Of a stretch of 54,952 nucleotides of DNA, positions 17,211-25,493 are shown piece after piece (within the stretch, counting starts at the first letter, position 1; each line of letters opens with the position of its first letter). The translations under genes and the position numbers were made by a program. Below the pieces are notes generated by a model. It saw nothing but the letters and a program-made list of their open reading frames with translations, was not told the DNA's origin and made no database searches. The stretch is from Oscillospiraceae bacterium (GTDB lineage Bacteria; Bacillota; Clostridia; Christensenellales; Aristaeellaceae). The DNA lies in contig JAISWI010000098.1 of assembly GCA_031270865.1 (NCBI GenBank), positions 1 through 54,952 on the forward strand, written 5' to 3'.

Positions 17211-17900
17211 ATGAGCATGGATTACCCGCGCGTCGACGCGCTGCTCGACCTGACGCGGACGATCGCCTCTCCGCTTTTCGTATCGCTGGCCGCGCCGTGG
17301 CTCGCGCTGCCGACGCTGGGCGCGTTCATCGCGGCGCTTGGAGCGTCGCTGCCCGGCGATGAGTTTGAGGAGATCGCGCCGCAGGTGTGGGTCGCGCGTG
17401 ACGCTAGGGTCGCCGCGTCCGCGTCGCTGAACGGGCCGTGCGTCGTCGACCATGGCGCGGAGATCCGCCACTGCGCGTTCATACGGGGCAACGCGCTGGT
17501 GGGCAAACGCGCGGTCGTCGGCAACTCGACCGAACTTAAAAACGCGCTGTTGTTCGACGACACTCAGGCCCCGCACTTCAACTATGTTGGGGATTCTATT
17601 TTAGGGTGGAAGGCGCATATGGGCGCGGGGTCGATTACGTCAAACGTGCGATCGGATAAACAAAAGGTTGTGGTACACGCGGGCGGCGCGCCGATCGAGA
17701 CGGGCTTGAGGAAGCTCGGCGCGGTGCTGGGCGATCTCGTGGAGGTCGGCTGCAACGCCGTGTTAAACCCGGGGGTTGTTATCGGGCGCGGGAGCGTCGT
17801 GTACCCCGCGTCCAGCGTTCGCGGCGTGGTGCCCGCGCGATCAATCTACAAGAGGGACGGCGTGATCGTTCCGCTAAGAGCGCCGGAAGGCGAGGTGTAA
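17211..17900 (+). CDS. Left-handed beta-helix (hexapeptide) acyltransferase, GlmU C-terminal-like
   Basis: 229 residues. After about 60 helical residues, hexapeptide repeats form a left-handed beta-helix. The segment YVGDSILGWKAHMGAGSITSN closely resembles the acetyltransferase half of GlmU. It ends one base before glmM, whose product glucosamine-1-phosphate is the substrate of GlmU's acetyltransferase. I infer a stand-alone glucosamine-1-phosphate N-acetyltransferase or related sugar acyltransferase for peptidoglycan precursors. No nucleotidyltransferase domain is present. The ATG at 17211 has AGGAG 5 bases upstream; an in-frame ATG at 17196 lacks one. Confidence 0.78.
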   Translation: MSMDYPRVDALLDLTRTIASPLFVSLAAPWLALPTLGAFIAALGASLPGDEFEEIAPQVWVARDARVAASASLNGPCVVDHGAEIRHCAFIRGNALVGKRAVVGNSTELKNALLFDDTQAPHFNYVGDSILGWKAHMGAGSITSNVRSDKQKVVVHAGGAPIETGLRKLGAVLGDLVEVGCNAVLNPGVVIGRGSVVYPASSVRGVVPARSIYKRDGVIVPLRAPEGEV

Positions 17901-17901
17901 C

Positions 17902-19257
17902 ATGGGAAGATTGTTTGGAACCGACGGTATTAGGGGCGTCGCGAACCAGGACCTGACATGCGAGTTGGCGCTGACAGTTGGACGGGCGGCGGCGTGCGCG
18001 TTGTCGTCTAACAGGCGGAGGCGTCCGGTAGTGCTGGTCGGGATGGACCCGCGCATTTCCTCGGACATGCTGGCCAGCGCGATCACGTCCGGGTTGTGCT
18101 CGGTAGGCGCGGACGTGCTGCATCTGGGCGTGATACCAACGCCCGCGGTAGCGCACCTGATGGGGAGTTACAAGGCCGACGCCGGCGTGATGATAAGCGC
18201 GTCGCATAACTCGGCTGAGTATAATGGTATAAAGATTTTTGGGGGAGACGGGTTCAAGCTGCCAGACGCGCTTGAGGAGGAGATCGAGTCGCTGGTGTTG
18301 GATCCGCATCGAGCAAGGTTGGAGGCGGAGCCGTTGGATTTGGGCAAACTTACCTGGAAAAATACGGCGGTTAAGGACTATGTGTCGCATCTGAAGAGTA
18401 CAGTCGCTTTTTCATTGGAAGGGTTGAGCGTGGCGGTGGATTGCGCGAATGGAGCCGCAAGCGTTACCGCAAGGAAGCTGTTCGGGGAGTTGGGCGCGAA
18501 GGTTACGTTTATAGCGGATGAGCCGGATGGATTGAATATCAACGAGAACTGCGGATCGACGCACATGGAGCGGTTGATAGAGACGGTGAGGGGCGGGGGG
18601 TTCGACGCAGGGATTGCCTTCGACGGGGACGCGGATCGGTGTTTGGCGGTTGATGAGAAGGGGGAGCCGATAGACGGCGACCAGATCATGGCCATATGCG
18701 CGAAGGACATGAAGGCGAGAGGGAAGCTGCCGCATGACACCGTTATTGGGACGATATTGACGAACTTGGGGTTTGTAAGGTTTTGCAAGGAAAATGGGTT
18801 GAATTTTATCGCGACGAAGGTCGGGGATAGGTTTGTGTTGGAGGAGATGCTAATAGGGGAGTTTGGGTTCGGGGGGGAACAGTCAGGACATGTGATTTTC
18901 AGGGATTTCGCCACGACCGGGGATGGGCAGTTGACCGCGATTCAGCTGCTATCGCTGGTGAGGCGCGAGGGGAAGAAACTGTCGGAGCTGGCTTCCGTGA
19001 TGACAAGGTATCCGCAGGTTTCAAGGAATGTGCGCGTTTCAGCGGAGGGGAAGCTTGCGTTTTACACGGATCAGGGGGTTAAGGAAGCGATCGATGGCGC
19101 GAAGGCTAGGTTGGGTGAGGATGGAAGGTTAGTAGTGCGCGTGTCGGGGACGGAACCATTGGTGCGCGTTATGGCCGAAGGCCGGGAACTGGCGAGCATT
19201 GAAGCCATCGCCGACGAGATGGCGGCATTGATCAAAGAGCGACTTTCCAACAATTAA
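17902..19257 (+). CDS. glmM: Phosphoglucosamine mutase
   Basis: 451 residues, standard length. It interconverts glucosamine-6-phosphate and glucosamine-1-phosphate on the way to UDP-GlcNAc and peptidoglycan. The phosphoserine loop is ISASHNS, the metal loop is DGDADR, and the sugar/phosphate-binding loops GEQSGH-like and RVSGTEPLVRVM are intact. It begins one base after the acyltransferase stop. In its second half the codon choice shifts toward TTG, GGG and AGG, giving a G-rich coding strand unlike the upstream genes. Confidence 0.95.
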   Translation: MGRLFGTDGIRGVANQDLTCELALTVGRAAACALSSNRRRRPVVLVGMDPRISSDMLASAITSGLCSVGADVLHLGVIPTPAVAHLMGSYKADAGVMISASHNSAEYNGIKIFGGDGFKLPDALEEEIESLVLDPHRARLEAEPLDLGKLTWKNTAVKDYVSHLKSTVAFSLEGLSVAVDCANGAASVTARKLFGELGAKVTFIADEPDGLNINENCGSTHMERLIETVRGGGFDAGIAFDGDADRCLAVDEKGEPIDGDQIMAICAKDMKARGKLPHDTVIGTILTNLGFVRFCKENGLNFIATKVGDRFVLEEMLIGEFGFGGEQSGHVIFRDFATTGDGQLTAIQLLSLVRREGKKLSELASVMTRYPQVSRNVRVSAEGKLAFYTDQGVKEAIDGAKARLGEDGRLVVRVSGTEPLVRVMAEGRELASIEAIADEMAALIKERLSNN

Positions 19258-19265
19258 GCACAACT

Positions 19266-19330
19266 GGAGGAACAAACTACCCTGGCCACGAGGGTCCAGC
19301 GTCACGCTGGTCAGGGTGGGTTGTTCCTCC
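19266..19330. repeat. Dispersed palindromic repeat, copy 2 (bidirectional terminator-like)
   Basis: This copy is a nearly complete inverted repeat. The arms GGAGGAACAA…CCCTGGCC and GGTCAGGG…TTGTTCCTCC surround the core CCAGCGTCACGCTGG. It fills the gap between convergent glmM and recG, a position suited to terminating both. Its first 51 bases are identical to copy 1. Confidence 0.85.
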
Positions 19331-19334
19331 ATGC

Positions 19335-21320
19335 TCACGCCATCGCCATGGTACCAAACCTAACCCGCGCCGCTTCATCCAACAGCGCCGCGTCGCCGCC
19401 GCCACGCGCTGCCGCTGTGTCCGCCGCTTCCCGCGCCAAAACCATCAACGGCTCATCCGCTCCTGACGCTACCGCGAACGCTTCCGGCAACCCGTGCTGC
19501 CTCACGCCCAGCAAGTCTCCTGGCCCGCGCATCGCCAGATCCTTCCTTGCAATCTCAAACCCATCCCTTGTCGCCGCCAACGCGTCCAACCTCGCGTTGC
19601 GCTCACCCATCAGGAAACACCACGACTTCGCCTTACCCCTGCCTACCCGTCCCCTTAGCTGATGCAGCTGCGCCAGCCCGAACCTTTCGGGATTCTCTAT
19701 CACCATAACCGTTGCTCCTGGCGCGTCCACTCCCACCTCCACTACTGTAGTAGCTACCAACACATCCAACTTCCCTCCCTGAAACGCTTCCAACGTCTCC
19801 GCTCTAAACCTCGACGGCTGCCCGCCGTGCGCTATCCCTACGCGCAATCCACACAGCGGCCCGCCCGCATCCCTTAGCGACTGCGCTAACCATTCGGCGC
19901 TGGCGCAATCCGCGTCCCCGGTCTGCGTGGCGTGCGGGCAAACTATGTACGACTGCCAGCCTTCAGCAGCCTGCGCCCTGATAAACCCATACATCCTGGC
20001 GCGTTTCGACTCAGGCACCAGCCTTGTCTCAACGGGCAATCTCCCCGGCGGCGACTCATCGACCACCGAACGCTTCATATCTCCATATAACAGCATGGCC
20101 AGCGTGCGCGGTATCGGCGTAGCCGACATGACGAGCGTATGAGGATGAATCGTCTTTTCCGACAACGCCGCCCTCTGTTTAACCCCAAAACGATGTTGTT
20201 CGTCCGTCACGCACAACACCAGATTGGCAAACTTCACATCCTTCGAGAACAGCGCGTGCGTGCCTATCACAACCTGCAGCGTTCCATCCGCAGCCGCGGC
20301 AACAATCCCGCGGCGTTCCTTCGCGGACGCGCTGCCTGTCAGCAAGCCTACCCGCGCGCCCAGCGGCTCCAGCATACCCGCCGCCGACCGAAAATGCTGC
20401 GCGGCCAATATCTCCGTGGGGACCATCATCGCGGCCTGGCCGCCCGACCTTGCCGCCGCGTACATGGCCATGAACGCAAGCGCGGTCTTGCCGCATCCCA
20501 CGTCGCCCTCGACCAGCCTCGACATTGGTGAATCCCCGCGCATGTCGGCGATGATCTCCGCTGAAACGCGCGTTTGCGCCCCTGTAGGCTTAAACGGCTG
20601 CGCCGCCCAGAAGGTTTCTGTTATATCAGTCGGTATAACTAACGGCTCAATATGAACGGGCTGGCTCCGTCGGCGCAAGGCCGCCGCGTACAGCAGCAGC
20701 GTCTCGAACGAAAGGTACCTCAGCGCGTGTTCCAGCGATTCCCTGGATTCAGGGAAATGCGCTTGTTTCAACGCTTCACGCCGATCCAAGCGTATGGATT
20801 CAGGCACCAGTGACGGCGGGATCCCCGATTCCACATCGCCGATCCTATCCAGCGCGGCGGCTATCGCTCCCCTTAACGCCTTGCCCGGCATCCCATCAAC
20901 CGCCGCGTATACCGGCAGCAGCGCGCGCCGCTCCAGTATCGCGGGATGCGCGACTGACCTCGCCCCGTTCGGGGCGCGGCTTACCGTACCATACAGCAGC
21001 AGCGGCTGCCCGGCATACAACTGTTTGAGCAGCCACGCCGCGCCGAACCACACCAACGAAACGCGTGAGCTATCGTCCTCAACGACGACGTGAACGCGCG
21101 CGGCCTTCCCATAACCATATGAGCGGATAGAAGCGACCTCGCCCGCGAACGCCGCCTCCACGCCGGGGCGCAGGTCGGCGATCCTCGTCAATACTGTCGA
21201 ATCCTGATACTTGACGGGCAGCCGCTCCACCAACGCGCGGGCGTCGGCGACGCCGGCCTTCACCAGCGCGGCGGCGCGGACCGGCCCCAGCCCGGGCAGC
21301 GCGTCAAGCGGCAGCGGCAT
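19335..21320 (-). CDS. recG: ATP-dependent DNA helicase RecG
   Basis: 661 residues. RecG remodels stalled replication forks and Holliday junctions. A wedge/OB-fold N-terminus (residues 1–150) is followed by helicase motifs: Walker A GDVGCGKT, motif II DEQH in VTDEQHRFG, motif III MSATPIPRT, and C-terminal motifs VATTVVEVGVD and HQLRGRVGRG. It follows fakA by 11 bases in the common Firmicutes order. Its 3' portion shows the same G-rich coding-strand bias as glmM on the opposite side of repeat copy 2. Confidence 0.95.
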   Translation of the reverse strand: MPLPLDALPGLGPVRAAALVKAGVADARALVERLPVKYQDSTVLTRIADLRPGVEAAFAGEVASIRSYGYGKAARVHVVVEDDSSRVSLVWFGAAWLLKQLYAGQPLLLYGTVSRAPNGARSVAHPAILERRALLPVYAAVDGMPGKALRGAIAAALDRIGDVESGIPPSLVPESIRLDRREALKQAHFPESRESLEHALRYLSFETLLLYAAALRRRSQPVHIEPLVIPTDITETFWAAQPFKPTGAQTRVSAEIIADMRGDSPMSRLVEGDVGCGKTALAFMAMYAAARSGGQAAMMVPTEILAAQHFRSAAGMLEPLGARVGLLTGSASAKERRGIVAAAADGTLQVVIGTHALFSKDVKFANLVLCVTDEQHRFGVKQRAALSEKTIHPHTLVMSATPIPRTLAMLLYGDMKRSVVDESPPGRLPVETRLVPESKRARMYGFIRAQAAEGWQSYIVCPHATQTGDADCASAEWLAQSLRDAGGPLCGLRVGIAHGGQPSRFRAETLEAFQGGKLDVLVATTVVEVGVDAPGATVMVIENPERFGLAQLHQLRGRVGRGKAKSWCFLMGERNARLDALAATRDGFEIARKDLAMRGPGDLLGVRQHGLPEAFAVASGADEPLMVLAREAADTAAARGGGDAALLDEAARVRFGTMAMA

Positions 21321-21331
21321 CGGCGCGGATG

Positions 21332-22990
21332 CTACTCCAACGCGATGATGAACGGATACAACGCCTGACCGCCCTCATGCATCTCCGCGTCGCAGTCGGG
21401 GTAACGCGCGTTGATCAGCTCCAGCAGCGACCGCGCGGCCTGTTCGGTTACGCCCTCGCCGTAGTAAAGGGTGACCAGCGAGTCGGAACCGGGCCGCAGC
21501 AGCGCCAGCAGGTCGAGCGAGACGGATTCCTCCGTCGGGCCTACGCATGATACGCGCCCGTTGCGCAACCCGATCACGTCGCCCTCGTGGATCGTCAGCT
21601 CCTCAAATTGGCTGTCGCGAACCGCGCGGGTGACCATGCCCGTGGTGACGCGCTCCGCCGCCTCACGCATCCGCGAGAGGTTGGCGTCAGGGTCGGCGTT
21701 CTCATGGAAGACCAGCGCGGCGGCGATGCCCATCGGCACGTTCTTCGTCGGGATGACGCGGGCGTTGCGCTTCGTCACGCCGCAGGCCTGCTCCGCGGCC
21801 AGTATGATGTTGCCGTTGTTGGGCAGGACGAATACAGTTCTGGCAAGGGTATTGTCGATGGCGTGGGTAAGGTCCTCAATGGACGGATTCATCGTCTGAC
21901 CGCCCTCGACGATGTTCGCTACGTTCAGGTCCTTGAATATCCGGCTGAACCCCGCGCCCTGCGATACCGCGACTATGCCGTAGGCGCCCTCCTTGGCGGC
22001 CTCGGCCGTCTGGCGGGCCGCGCGCTCGCGCCGCTGCTCCAGCATGTTCTCTATCTTAAGCCCGGTAAGCTCGCCCAGCATCAGCCCGGCCTGAAGCGCC
22101 TTGCCGGGATCGTTGGTATGGACGTGCACCTTCACCAGCGACTTGTCGCCAACGACCAGCACGCAGTCGCCGATACGGTTCAGCTTGCGCCTGAACAGCG
22201 CGATATCCTCGTCCGTGGCGGTTTCGGCGAGGTATTGGATGAAGAATTCCGTGCAGTAAGCGTACTTGATATCCTCGATGGCGTCATGGTCGTCGTCGAA
22301 CACGGCCTGGCCGTCGGTGTGGCCCATGCCTGACGGCGCCTCGACGGGCGCGCCGTTCAGCGCGGACGACATGCCTGTATATATCAATAACAAACCACGC
22401 CCGCCCGCGTCGACCACGCCCGCGTGTTTGAGCACGGGCAGCATATCCGGCGTCTTGCGCAGGATGGTCTCGCCCTGGACGAGCATCACGTTGAACAGCG
22501 CGGACATGTCGTCAGGCTCGCGCTCGGCTTGGCGCGCGGCCTCGTCCGCTATCACGCGCGCGACTGTCAGTATCGTTCCTTCCTTGGGCTTCATGACGGC
22601 CTTGTACGCGGTCTCGACCCCTGCCCTCAGTCCCCGCGCGAAGGTCCGCGCGTCCAGCGTCTCCGCGTGGTCGACGCCCCGCGCGAATCCCCTGAACAGC
22701 TGGGAGAGTATGACGCCGGAGTTGCCCCGCGCCCCGCGCAGCGTGCCCTTGGCGATGGACTCGGCCACCTCCCCGGCGGAGTTGATCTCATGCCCGTTGA
22801 CCTCGCGCACGGCGGCCATGATGGTCAGGGACATGTTGGTGCCCGTGTCGCCGTCTGGGACGGGGAATACGTTGAGCGCGTCGACGGCCTCGCGGTTCCT
22901 CTCCAGGAGGGACGCGCCCGCGATCAGCATCTCGCGAAGCTGGAGCGCGTCGATCGAAGGGATCTTCTTGGTTGAATCCGTTAATGCCAA
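21332..22990 (-). CDS. fakA: DAK-domain fatty-acid kinase subunit FakA (YloV)
   Basis: 552 residues, the usual length. FakA is the ATP-binding kinase subunit that phosphorylates fatty acids held by a FakB protein. The N-terminal DhaL domain shows NVFPVPDGDTGTNM and GARGNSGVILSQ; the middle and C-terminal parts match the YloV family. It lies between the Asp23-family gene and recG. No fakB is in the window. GGGAGGG precedes the ATG closely. Confidence 0.93.
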   Translation of the reverse strand: MALTDSTKKIPSIDALQLREMLIAGASLLERNREAVDALNVFPVPDGDTGTNMSLTIMAAVREVNGHEINSAGEVAESIAKGTLRGARGNSGVILSQLFRGFARGVDHAETLDARTFARGLRAGVETAYKAVMKPKEGTILTVARVIADEAARQAEREPDDMSALFNVMLVQGETILRKTPDMLPVLKHAGVVDAGGRGLLLIYTGMSSALNGAPVEAPSGMGHTDGQAVFDDDHDAIEDIKYAYCTEFFIQYLAETATDEDIALFRRKLNRIGDCVLVVGDKSLVKVHVHTNDPGKALQAGLMLGELTGLKIENMLEQRRERAARQTAEAAKEGAYGIVAVSQGAGFSRIFKDLNVANIVEGGQTMNPSIEDLTHAIDNTLARTVFVLPNNGNIILAAEQACGVTKRNARVIPTKNVPMGIAAALVFHENADPDANLSRMREAAERVTTGMVTRAVRDSQFEELTIHEGDVIGLRNGRVSCVGPTEESVSLDLLALLRPGSDSLVTLYYGEGVTEQAARSLLELINARYPDCDAEMHEGGQALYPFIIALE

Positions 22991-23005
22991 CTGCTGTCCC
23001 TCCCT

Positions 23006-23368
23006 TCACCCCTGCTGGACGCGGATGCCTTCGACGGATATGTTAACGCGGCGCACCTTCGCGCCGGTCATGCTCTCCAGTATATACTTGACCTGCTCGA
23101 CGATCGACGCGCACACCGCGTAGATGGAGATGCCGTAGTCCACGACGATATACAGGTCGACGTCCACCTGACCGTCGTCCAGCGCGCGCAGGACCACGCC
23201 GCGCGTAAGGTTCTCGCGGCCCAGCCACTCGACGAAACCGTCCTTCGCGCGTTTTGAGGACATCGCGACAATACCGTAGCATTCCAGCGTCGCGTAGCCC
23301 GCGACCTTGAGCATCACGTCCTCGGCTATCGTAATCGTTCCCAGGTCGTTTACTATCTTTGTATCCAT
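23006..23368 (-). CDS. Asp23/Gls24 family envelope stress protein (YloU)
   Basis: 120 residues. The Asp23 domain covers the protein: LGTITIAEDVMLKVAGYATLE at the start and VDLYIVVDYGISIYAV in the middle. Members are small envelope-associated proteins, and this subgroup is co-encoded with fakA in most Firmicutes. The ATG follows GGAGG. It is the first gene of the asp23–fakA–recG unit, behind a recognisable promoter. rpmB, often found next to this gene, is not here. Confidence 0.92.
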   Translation of the reverse strand: MDTKIVNDLGTITIAEDVMLKVAGYATLECYGIVAMSSKRAKDGFVEWLGRENLTRGVVLRALDDGQVDVDLYIVVDYGISIYAVCASIVEQVKYILESMTGAKVRRVNISVEGIRVQQG

Positions 23369-23416
23369 TATATCCTCCGCGGCGGCAGTCTTGCCGGTAC
23401 CAGCCGCTCCCTTATT

Positions 23417-23446
23417 ATTATACAGGACGCCGCCCGGTTAATGCAA
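23417..23446 (-). promoter_or_regulatory. Promoter of the asp23–fakA–recG operon
   Basis: On the minus strand TTGCAT (23446–23441) and perfect TATAAT (23422–23417) are separated by 18 bases, about 50 bases before the start codon. Confidence 0.75.
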
Positions 23447-23517
23447 GCGAACGCGCCCGCGGCAAATACGCGCGGACGCGGAACTCGCGGTCAAGACCCG
23501 GACGATCCGCGCATATA

Positions 23518-23540
23518 CTCCCCTATAACGTACAGGGGAG
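23518..23540 (+). promoter_or_regulatory. Hairpin covering the bofA ribosome binding site
   Basis: CTCCCCT (23518–23524) pairs perfectly with AGGGGAG (23534–23540) across a 9-base loop. The right arm is the Shine-Dalgarno sequence of the next gene, so the structure would hide it. Confidence 0.55.
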
Positions 23541-23549
23541 GTTATTTGC

Positions 23550-23828
23550 GTGACGCTGTCGCTATGGCGGTTGGTACTTATACTGGGCGCGGCTTTGGTA
23601 TTGGTATGCATGCTGGGGCTGCTCGCCCGCGAGCCCAAGGGCAAACAGGGGCGATCGGCATGGCTCGCGGTGAACGCGGGCAGCGGCTTTGCCGCCATGC
23701 TCATACTAAACCTGCTGCTGCCGTCGTTCGGGCTGGCCGTGCCCGTCAACCTGGTCAGCATCGCGGCGGCGGGGGCGCTCGGCGTTCCGGGGGCAGCGCT
23801 GGCCGCCGCGCTGTATATGATCCTATAG
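23550..23828 (+). CDS. bofA: Pro-sigma-K processing inhibitor BofA family protein
   Basis: 92 residues, almost wholly hydrophobic, with three likely membrane segments. The C-terminal PVNLVSIAAAGALGVPGAAL segment matches the conserved end of BofA-type proteins, which restrain the SpoIVFB protease that activates sigma-K in the mother cell. It implies the organism can sporulate. The start is GTG with GGGGAGG upstream, and that site lies in a hairpin. The gene ends two bases from the convergent deoC stop with no terminator between. Confidence 0.8.
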   Translation: MTLSLWRLVLILGAALVLVCMLGLLAREPKGKQGRSAWLAVNAGSGFAAMLILNLLLPSFGLAVPVNLVSIAAAGALGVPGAALAAALYMIL

Positions 23829-23830
23829 CG

Positions 23831-24496
23831 TTACGCCAGCCCGAACGCCTTGACCGCCGCGCTCATACCCAATCGATCAGCGCCCGCCGCGACCAGCGCG
23901 CGGGCAAACTCCGCCGAGCGTATACCTCCGGCGGCCTTGACCTTGACGCCAGGCCCGACGTTCGCGCGGAGCAGCCGTATATCCTCAACCGTCGCGCCGC
24001 CTGTTGAGAATCCCGTCGAGGTCTTGATGAAGTCGGCCCCGGCGCGGGTAACCAACCCGCAAGCGATGATCTTGCGCCGCTCATCCAGCAGGCACGCCTC
24101 AATGATCACCTTGAGGACTTTCCCGCCCGTCTCCTGTTTCAGCAAGCGTATCTCATTATAAACATAATCCTCGTCGCCGGCCAGCAGCCTCCCGACGTTT
24201 ATCACCATGTCAACCTCTTCCGCGCCCTGGTCCAACGCCTGGCGCGTCTCGTACAGCTTGCACTCGGTCGTGTTGTACCCGAACGGGAAGCCCGCGACAG
24301 CGCACACCGGGACGGCCGAACCCAACTCCGCAAGCGCGGCCAGCGCAGTCTCGACATAACACGTCGGGACACACACGCTGGCGAAGCCGAACCTCGCGGC
24401 CTCCGCGCACAGTTGGCGAATCTGCGCCGGGGTGGAATTCTGGGCCAGCAGGGTATAGTCGATCTTTGCCAATATCGCGTTATCAGCGGCGTCCAT
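23831..24496 (-). CDS. deoC: Deoxyribose-phosphate aldolase
   Basis: 221 residues, normal for DeoC. It splits 2-deoxyribose-5-phosphate into acetaldehyde and glyceraldehyde-3-phosphate. The Schiff-base lysine is in VKVKAAGGIR, with the supporting KVIIEACLL segment and the TSTGFSTGGAT phosphate loop. It overlaps the end of udp by 14 bases, forming a nucleoside-catabolism operon. Confidence 0.96.
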   Translation of the reverse strand: MDAADNAILAKIDYTLLAQNSTPAQIRQLCAEAARFGFASVCVPTCYVETALAALAELGSAVPVCAVAGFPFGYNTTECKLYETRQALDQGAEEVDMVINVGRLLAGDEDYVYNEIRLLKQETGGKVLKVIIEACLLDERRKIIACGLVTRAGADFIKTSTGFSTGGATVEDIRLLRANVGPGVKVKAAGGIRSAEFARALVAAGADRLGMSAAVKAFGLA

Positions 24497-25259
24497 TTTT
24501 GTCCTCCCTGATCAATATTCTAAGCGCGTCGATCGCGGTTTGGATAGCGGGTTCCGGTCCGAGGAACTCCGCGCCGGGCAATCCCTTCCTATTAACCTGG
24601 TTCCCGGCGACGACCAGCGCCGCCCCGGTCCGAACCTTCAGCACGCTGCCCAGTATGAACAGCGTCGCGCTCTCCATCTCGCTGGCGAGGCATCCGGCCT
24701 GGATCCATGCCCGCCACTTGTCCAGCAGCATATCACGGGCCGGCATGCGCTCCGGCTCGTGCTGGCCGTAGAACGAATCCTTGCATTGCACAACGCCTAT
24801 GTGGGTATTATGATTATGTCCCGGCAGCCGGGACGCCTGGTCCAACGCCCGCAGCGCGCCGTAATCAGCGACGGCGGGGAACTCGACGGGTATGTATTCC
24901 TTGGACGTGCCGTCGAAACGTATCGCGGCCTGGGCTATCACCACGTCGTTGACCGCGACACTCGGCTGCATGCCGCCGCACGTCCCTACGCGGATGAACG
25001 TATCCACGCCGCAGCGGACCAATTCCTCCACCGCGATGGCGGTAGACGCGCCGCCGATGCCTGTTGACGTTACGCAGACGGGCTCGCCGTCCAGCGTTCC
25101 GGTATAGGTGACGTACTCGCGGTGCGACGCGATCATCCGGCCATTGTCGAAACGCGCGGCTATCGGCCCGCACCGCCCAGGATCGCCCGGCAGCAGCGCG
25201 TAGCGGCCTATGTCGCCCTTCTTCAGCGCGACGTGGTACTGGACTTTCTCGTCAACCAT
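24483..25259 (-). CDS. udp: Uridine phosphorylase
   Basis: 258 residues, close to E. coli Udp (253). It cleaves uridine (and often deoxyuridine) with phosphate to uracil and sugar-1-phosphate. The phosphate site is LLPGDPGR; TGIGGAS, IRVGTCGG and the ribose/base residues around ASEMESATLF follow. The ATG at 25259 with GGAGG 9 bases upstream was chosen; the longer frame has an implausible N-terminus overlapping the promoter. It is upstream of deoC. A purine phosphorylase is less likely given the overall match to the uridine subfamily. Confidence 0.92.
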   Translation of the reverse strand: MVDEKVQYHVALKKGDIGRYALLPGDPGRCGPIAARFDNGRMIASHREYVTYTGTLDGEPVCVTSTGIGGASTAIAVEELVRCGVDTFIRVGTCGGMQPSVAVNDVVIAQAAIRFDGTSKEYIPVEFPAVADYGALRALDQASRLPGHNHNTHIGVVQCKDSFYGQHEPERMPARDMLLDKWRAWIQAGCLASEMESATLFILGSVLKVRTGAALVVAGNQVNRKGLPGAEFLGPEPAIQTAIDALRILIREDKNGRR

Positions 25260-25299
25260 CGGCGGAACCTCCGGCTCATTTGGTATTGATTGTGGTATA

Positions 25300-25333
25300 T
25301 GGTTATTGTAACCAACATGGCGCGGACAGTCAA
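25300..25333 (-). promoter_or_regulatory. udp–deoC promoter with overlapping palindrome
   Basis: TTGACT (25333–25328), 17 bases and TACAAT (25310–25305) on the minus strand. A perfect 15-base palindrome, TGGTTACAATAACCA, covers the -10 box at 25300–25314, a position suited to a repressor. Confidence 0.75.
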
Positions 25334-25493
25334 ACAGCGGAGGCGATTCCATCTAACAACGCGCGGTTTTGCCAGCGGAATTCACAAATTTGGCTTTTTT
25401 TTCGGCGGCAGGCAGGATATGAGGGGCGGGGTGTGGAATTAATGAATTTGGTTGAAATTGGCTTGCGCCGTTTTGAATAGGGAGGGATCAGTT

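Noticed and set aside
25380..25400. Terminator with an eight-T run upstream of the carboxyltransferase gene
   Set aside because: The stem is only about 4 bp and no plus-strand gene precedes it for 1.5 kb.
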